Assembly: GCA_903831635.1 (NCBI GenBank)
Contig: CAIKYN010000256.1
Span: 1-18,457 of the forward strand
Length of the DNA: 18,457 bases
Direction of reading: 5' to 3'
Source of the DNA: an uncultured Spartobacteria bacterium
GTDB taxonomy: Bacteria; Verrucomicrobiota; Verrucomicrobiia; Chthoniobacterales; UBA6821
The notes beneath the pieces were generated by a model, which worked only from the letters and a program-made list of their open reading frames with translations, was not told where the DNA came from and made no database searches. Both the position numbers and the translations under genes were made by a program. Each line of letters begins with the position of its first letter. Position 1 is the stretch's first letter. Below, one piece after another: positions 14,673 to 18,457 of the stretch.

Positions 14673-17600
14673 GTGAACCCGGAAACTGAAGAGATCTTTC
14701 TGGAAGCCTTGGACCTTCTCGGAGAGGAGCGGGAGGACTTTTTGCGTTCTTCCTGCGCCGGCAGAGCCGACCTACGAGCCGAGGTCGATTGTCTTCTGGA
14801 GTATGCCTCGAAGGCTGAGGAGTTCTTCGGTGAAGCCTCCACGGTGTTGGGGCATCTGGCCCACAGGCGGAGTTTCGGAGTGGAGAAGCTGGGTGACCAG
14901 ATCGGTAACTACAAACTCGTCGAACGGCTTGGCGAAGGTGGCTTCGGCGTTGTTTGGCGGGGAAGTCAGACCCATCCCATCAAGAGGGAGGTAGCAATCA
15001 AGGTCATCAAGGCAGGGATGGATACCCGTGAGGTTCTGACTCGCTTCGAAGCAGAGAGGGAAGCTCTCTCAAGAATGGATCATCCTAATATAGCCCGGGT
15101 ACTCGATGCTGGTGAGACCGAATCCGGCAGACCCTATGTGGTGATGGAGTTGGTTAGGGGTGAATCGGTCACGAAATTCTGCGACGCCACTGCCTTGCCT
15201 TTAAAGGAGAGGCTCCGGATCTTTCTGGAGATCTGCCGTGCCATCAGTCACGCCCATCAAAAGGGTGTCATCCACCGCGACATCAAGCCCTCGAACATTC
15301 TTGTGACCCAGGAGGGGCACTCCGTGAAAGTGATCGACTTCGGAATCGCCAAGGCAATCGAGGGACGCCTCACGGATCAAACGATGATGACCATGGGCGA
15401 ACAACTCATGGGAACTCCCACTTACATGAGTCCTGAGCAGGTGGGGTATGGGGTTGATCTCGATACCCGGACGGATATCTATGCTCTCGGAACGCTCCTT
15501 TATGAGCTCATGATCGGGGTAACACCCTTTGATCACAAGATCCTCACAAGCAAGGGGCAGGAGGGAATGCGGCAGATGATCCTAGAAGTGGAACCGAACC
15601 GGCCCTCCGTTCGATTTTCAGCGCTCGCCCCGCAAGATCAACAGCAGATCGCGAAGGTGAGGGATGCCACTCCAGAGCAGCTAAAACATTTTGTCTCCTC
15701 GGATCTCGACTGGATCGTGATGAAAGCTTTGGAGAAGTCACCCGATCGCCGCTACGCCACGGCTGATGCTCTGGCAGCGGATCTCGAACACTTTCTCAAT
15801 AATGAACCAGTCAGTGCCCGGGCACCAAGCAACGGATACTTGATCTCAAAATTCGTAAGCCGTCACCGTAAGACGGTGATCCTAACTCTTGGAGTTGCAT
15901 TCGTGCTCATCGTCACAACCGCCGTGAGCATCTTCCAGGCTGTCAGAGCAACCAAGGCAGAGGGGAGAGCAAAGGCGCTCCTCAACGATTCCCAATCCGT
16001 CAGTTCCCTGCTCGTTGATGTCTTTAAGCTACCCGACCCCGAGGCGAATGGGCGAAATATCACGCTTGCCGAAGCCCTAAGATCAGCGGCTCAAAAGCTG
16101 GAAAAGGTGGATGGATTGCAACCTGAGCGAAAGGCACTCCTCCAAAGCGCACTTGCCAGTAGCTACGAGGGACTTGGACTCTACCCCGAGGCTACAGAAC
16201 TACTTCAAAAGGCGTTGAAGTCCGATGAGGTGGTCCTAGGCCAGCTGAATCCAACCACCCTCGAGGTCCAGGGACATCTGGTCCGACTCCTCTTTGATTG
16301 CGGCTACTACACCGAGGCTTGGGAACTGGGGAAATCGGAGGTGGAGCGAAGGAAAAAAGCCAATGGACCGAATGCCCCCGATACCTTGAAGGCAGAGAAG
16401 TTGCTTGAGGAGAGCGCCGTCCGTTGTGGCAAAAAACAAAGAGATACTCCAACCTTAGAGCCTGCTCAAGAGAGTAGGGCATCCGCTCTTCCACGGGATG
16501 TCGAAAAACAGCGTGAGGCAATTCTCAGGATTCTTGGTGAGAAAGAGTCTCATCTGGCAGAACTTCGGAAAAGTCATCGCCCAGACGATACTGAAGTCCT
16601 CCAGGCCATGAACCATCTCTCGGAGGCTTATGAGGCTTGCGTCTATCGTGATAAGGCCGTGGGCATGCAGAGCAAACTTGTCGATCTGATTAGAGCCAAA
16701 TATGGGGAGACCCACCACCTGACCCTCGAGAATGAGGAGGCACTTTCTTATTACCTCTGGCGTGCAGGACAATGGAGGGAGGCACTCGATCTTCGGGAGA
16801 AAACCATTGCAAAGCAGCGTAAGGTCTACGGACCGGAACATCCAGAGACCTTGGCAGCCGAAGCATGGCTCATCGAGCAGGTCTACCACTCCGGGGACAC
16901 CAAGAAAACCGTCACTGTCTCGAGGGAGATTGTGCCCATTCTGGAAAGAGTGGAGGGCCCCAAAAACCGAAATACCCTGAATGCGAAGAGTTTTTTAGCC
17001 CGTGCTCTGATGAGTCAGGGTCAGAGCAAAGAATCCCAAGAAATTCTTGAGCAGATTGCACCGCTGATGAGCGATGACACTTACGTTAACCTCTCGCTGG
17101 CAAATCTGGAGGTCTGGTTCGGACAGAAAGATCGCTACGAGCAGACCCGCAAACGCATGCTCGATTTCTGTGTCAAGGGTCGTGATGGATTGATCAGCCG
17201 CCCTGATATTCTTGAACGGGCCATGCTGATCTGCTGTCTGCAACCTCTCAAGGATGAGACTCAGAAAACGGAACTCCTCAAGACTCTCGACAGATGCCAA
17301 GAAATCCGCAAATCCCCTGATCGCCCGAATATCTCGGAACCAGAGGAGGCATGGCGGAAGTTTTTGGCCGGCATGGTTCTCTTCAGAGCTGGAGAATATA
17401 AGGCTGCCATTCCCGCCTTCGAGGAGGCTCAGAAAATGGATAGCGTCGCCAATAAAACTCCTCCGGAGACACCTCTTGCCGCCATCTATGAGGCACTGTG
17501 CCGACAGCAACTCGGCGAAGAGTTACCCGAGATGCCCCCCCTCTATGCTACAGCGGATGCGAGATTCGGACTTCCATCTTCCCTAGAGGAACCGATGCAG

Positions 17601-17693
17601 GGACTTCGTTCTGCAGACGCCACTCCGTTAACCCGCTGGAACCTCCTCAGGGAAGCGAAGGAAATTCTGAAGCCGAGCAACCACGAGAAGTAG
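14673..17693 (+). CDS. Transmembrane Ser/Thr protein kinase with C-terminal TPR-like repeats
   Basis: 1006 residues from a GTG start; no in-frame ATG gives a better N-terminus. Residues 1-60 form the leader domain typical of sigma-linked kinases (EREDFLRSSC...LRAEVDCLLEYA). The kinase domain spans ~80-375: Gly loop GEGGFGVV 87-94, VAIK Lys110, HRDIKPSN with Asp203, DFG Asp222, and SPEQ at 253-256. The family signature DLDWIVMKALEKSPDRRY follows the catalytic core. A single membrane helix lies at 400-421 (TVILTLGVAFVLIVTTAVSIF). The outer part, ~430-1006, is helical with TPR-like repeats of the kinesin-light-chain kind (for example YGPEHPETLAAEAWL, 'A..L...G.Y.EA' units). The kinase appears catalytically intact and probably transmits an outside signal to the sigma factor encoded just upstream. 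It is co-oriented with that gene and with proA. Confidence 0.93.
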   Translation: MNPETEEIFLEALDLLGEEREDFLRSSCAGRADLRAEVDCLLEYASKAEEFFGEASTVLGHLAHRRSFGVEKLGDQIGNYKLVERLGEGGFGVVWRGSQTHPIKREVAIKVIKAGMDTREVLTRFEAEREALSRMDHPNIARVLDAGETESGRPYVVMELVRGESVTKFCDATALPLKERLRIFLEICRAISHAHQKGVIHRDIKPSNILVTQEGHSVKVIDFGIAKAIEGRLTDQTMMTMGEQLMGTPTYMSPEQVGYGVDLDTRTDIYALGTLLYELMIGVTPFDHKILTSKGQEGMRQMILEVEPNRPSVRFSALAPQDQQQIAKVRDATPEQLKHFVSSDLDWIVMKALEKSPDRRYATADALAADLEHFLNNEPVSARAPSNGYLISKFVSRHRKTVILTLGVAFVLIVTTAVSIFQAVRATKAEGRAKALLNDSQSVSSLLVDVFKLPDPEANGRNITLAEALRSAAQKLEKVDGLQPERKALLQSALASSYEGLGLYPEATELLQKALKSDEVVLGQLNPTTLEVQGHLVRLLFDCGYYTEAWELGKSEVERRKKANGPNAPDTLKAEKLLEESAVRCGKKQRDTPTLEPAQESRASALPRDVEKQREAILRILGEKESHLAELRKSHRPDDTEVLQAMNHLSEAYEACVYRDKAVGMQSKLVDLIRAKYGETHHLTLENEEALSYYLWRAGQWREALDLREKTIAKQRKVYGPEHPETLAAEAWLIEQVYHSGDTKKTVTVSREIVPILERVEGPKNRNTLNAKSFLARALMSQGQSKESQEILEQIAPLMSDDTYVNLSLANLEVWFGQKDRYEQTRKRMLDFCVKGRDGLISRPDILERAMLICCLQPLKDETQKTELLKTLDRCQEIRKSPDRPNISEPEEAWRKFLAGMVLFRAGEYKAAIPAFEEAQKMDSVANKTPPETPLAAIYEALCRQQLGEELPEMPPLYATADARFGLPSSLEEPMQGLRSADATPLTRWNLLREAKEILKPSNHEK

Positions 17694-17704
17694 CGTCGCA
17701 GCTT

Positions 17705-17743
17705 CCTGAGGAAACAACGAGAGCGGTTGCCGTTTTCCTCAGG
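17705..17743 (+). terminator. Hairpin between kinase gene and proA
   Basis: CCTGAGGAAA (17705-17714) pairs with TTTCCTCAGG (17734-17743) over 10 bp, with a 19-base loop that can itself pair weakly (CAAC with GTTG). It starts 12 bases after the kinase stop codon and lacks a T-run, so it may be a weak or Rho-assisted terminator or an mRNA-end stabiliser separating the kinase transcript from proA. Confidence 0.45.
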
Positions 17744-17767
17744 CTCGATTAGAAACAAAGGGATTCC

Positions 17768-18457
17768 ATGTCCGTAGAACTGACAGAACAATTGCACTCC
17801 CTTGGTGAAGCTGCACGCGCGGCCGCTCGCATCCTCGCGGTCACCTCGTCTGAGGAGAAGAATGCCGCTCTGCTTGGCATGGCCGAAAGCCTTCTGGCGG
17901 AAAGCAGCTCCATTCTCGCCGCGAACGCCCTCGATCTGGAGGCCGGAAAGAAAAATGGTCTCTCCGAGGCGATGCTCGATCGACTTCGCCTTGATGAAAA
18001 GCGCCTCGAAGCCATGGCCTCCGGAATCAGGACCGCCGCCTCGCTTCCCGACCCAGTAGGACGGGTGCTGAAGGAATGGACTAAGGAGAACGGTCTCACC
18101 TTTCAGAAAATCAGCGTCCCGATTGGCGTCATCGGGATTATCTTCGAGTCCCGTCCCAATGTGACGAGCGATGCCGCCGTGCTCTGCCTGAAGGCTGGCA
18201 ATGCCGTTATCCTGCGGGGAGGGAGTGAGGCAATCCATTCGAACAAGGCAATCGCCGCGGCCCTTCAGACCGGCGCCGCGAAGGCGGGACTCCCCGCTGC
18301 CGCGATCCAACTTGTACCCGTCACGGACCGTGAGGCTGTCCGCATCCTCTGCGAGATGGACCGCCACCTCGACTGCATGATCCCCCGTGGCGGCAAGGGA
18401 CTCATTGAGACCGTGGCCCGTCATGCACGGATGCCTGTCATCAAGCACTACGACGGA
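17768..18457 (+). CDS. proA: Glutamate-5-semialdehyde dehydrogenase / gamma-glutamyl phosphate reductase (5' part, cut by window edge)
   Basis: 230 codons from ATG 17768 to the window edge. The sequence is clearly ProA: an N-terminal segment SLGEAARAAARILAVTSSEE, then KISVPIGVIGIIFESRPNVT, LCLKAGNAVILRGGSEAIHS, QLVPVTDREAV and IPRGGKGLIE, all hallmarks of the family. ProA reduces gamma-glutamyl phosphate with NADPH to glutamate semialdehyde, the second step of proline synthesis, in the cytosol. The full protein is about 415-420 residues; the catalytic Cys lies beyond the window. A GGGA precedes the ATG by a few bases and may be the ribosome binding site. proB is not next to it on the visible side. 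It is a housekeeping gene that anchors this region in the chromosome and has no obvious tie to the kinase. Confidence 0.97.
   Translation, partial: MSVELTEQLHSLGEAARAAARILAVTSSEEKNAALLGMAESLLAESSSILAANALDLEAGKKNGLSEAMLDRLRLDEKRLEAMASGIRTAASLPDPVGRVLKEWTKENGLTFQKISVPIGVIGIIFESRPNVTSDAAVLCLKAGNAVILRGGSEAIHSNKAIAAALQTGAAKAGLPAAAIQLVPVTDREAVRILCEMDRHLDCMIPRGGKGLIETVARHARMPVIKHYDG

Noticed and set aside
17543..18448. Minus-strand open frame of 301 codons
   Set aside because: It is antisense to the kinase end and to proA, whose conserved motifs leave no doubt about the coding strand.

Overview
The window (about 18.5 kb, GC slightly above half) looks like chromosome from a member of the Planctomycetes-Verrucomicrobia-Chlamydiae group, most likely Verrucomicrobiota. 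The reasons are an ECF sigma factor of the Sigma70_ECF/TIGR02999 type followed directly by a membrane Ser/Thr kinase with C-terminal TPR-like repeats, a very large exported repeat protein, weak or absent Shine-Dalgarno sequences, and a PIN toxin with its small partner downstream. The phylum is inferred from gene style; no rRNA or other marker is present.

Left part (1-4.7 kb): the N-terminus of a DUF885-family protein runs off the left edge on the minus strand. Divergent from it is a reverse-order PIN toxin/antitoxin pair, whose antitoxin end runs into a 5'-truncated nucleotidyltransferase-like remnant. Three minus-strand genes follow, read 4552 to 1337: an alpha/beta-hydrolase-like protein, a transglutaminase-core protein that overlaps it by 4 bases, and a polysaccharide deacetylase. 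All three have signal peptides. The first two share a homologous N-terminal module, so they look like paralogous 'anchor + enzyme' proteins.

Middle (4.7-14.1 kb): a secreted serine beta-lactamase-fold hydrolase, a small four-helix membrane protein and a giant gene (about 2,440 codons) all lie on the minus strand. The giant protein has a signal peptide, a C10 (streptopain-like) cysteine peptidase, a carboxypeptidase-regulatory-like domain, Ig-like domains, a seven-repeat RCC1-like block, 14 tandem Ig-like repeats and a second seven-repeat RCC1-like block. The Ig array has a higher-order structure: five repeats duplicated in tandem with a period of 1254 bp.

Right part (14.1-18.5 kb, plus strand): the ECF sigma factor, the transmembrane kinase, and the first 230 codons of proA.

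The most notable non-coding signal is a 73-bp block (62/73 identical, no gaps) found upstream of both the serine hydrolase gene and the giant gene. In each case it is followed about 35 bases later by a TGTCCGYTTT motif, which also occurs just before the kinase start. The working hypothesis is that the ECF/kinase pair controls a small regulon of exported proteins encoded next to it. This is inference from sequence only.
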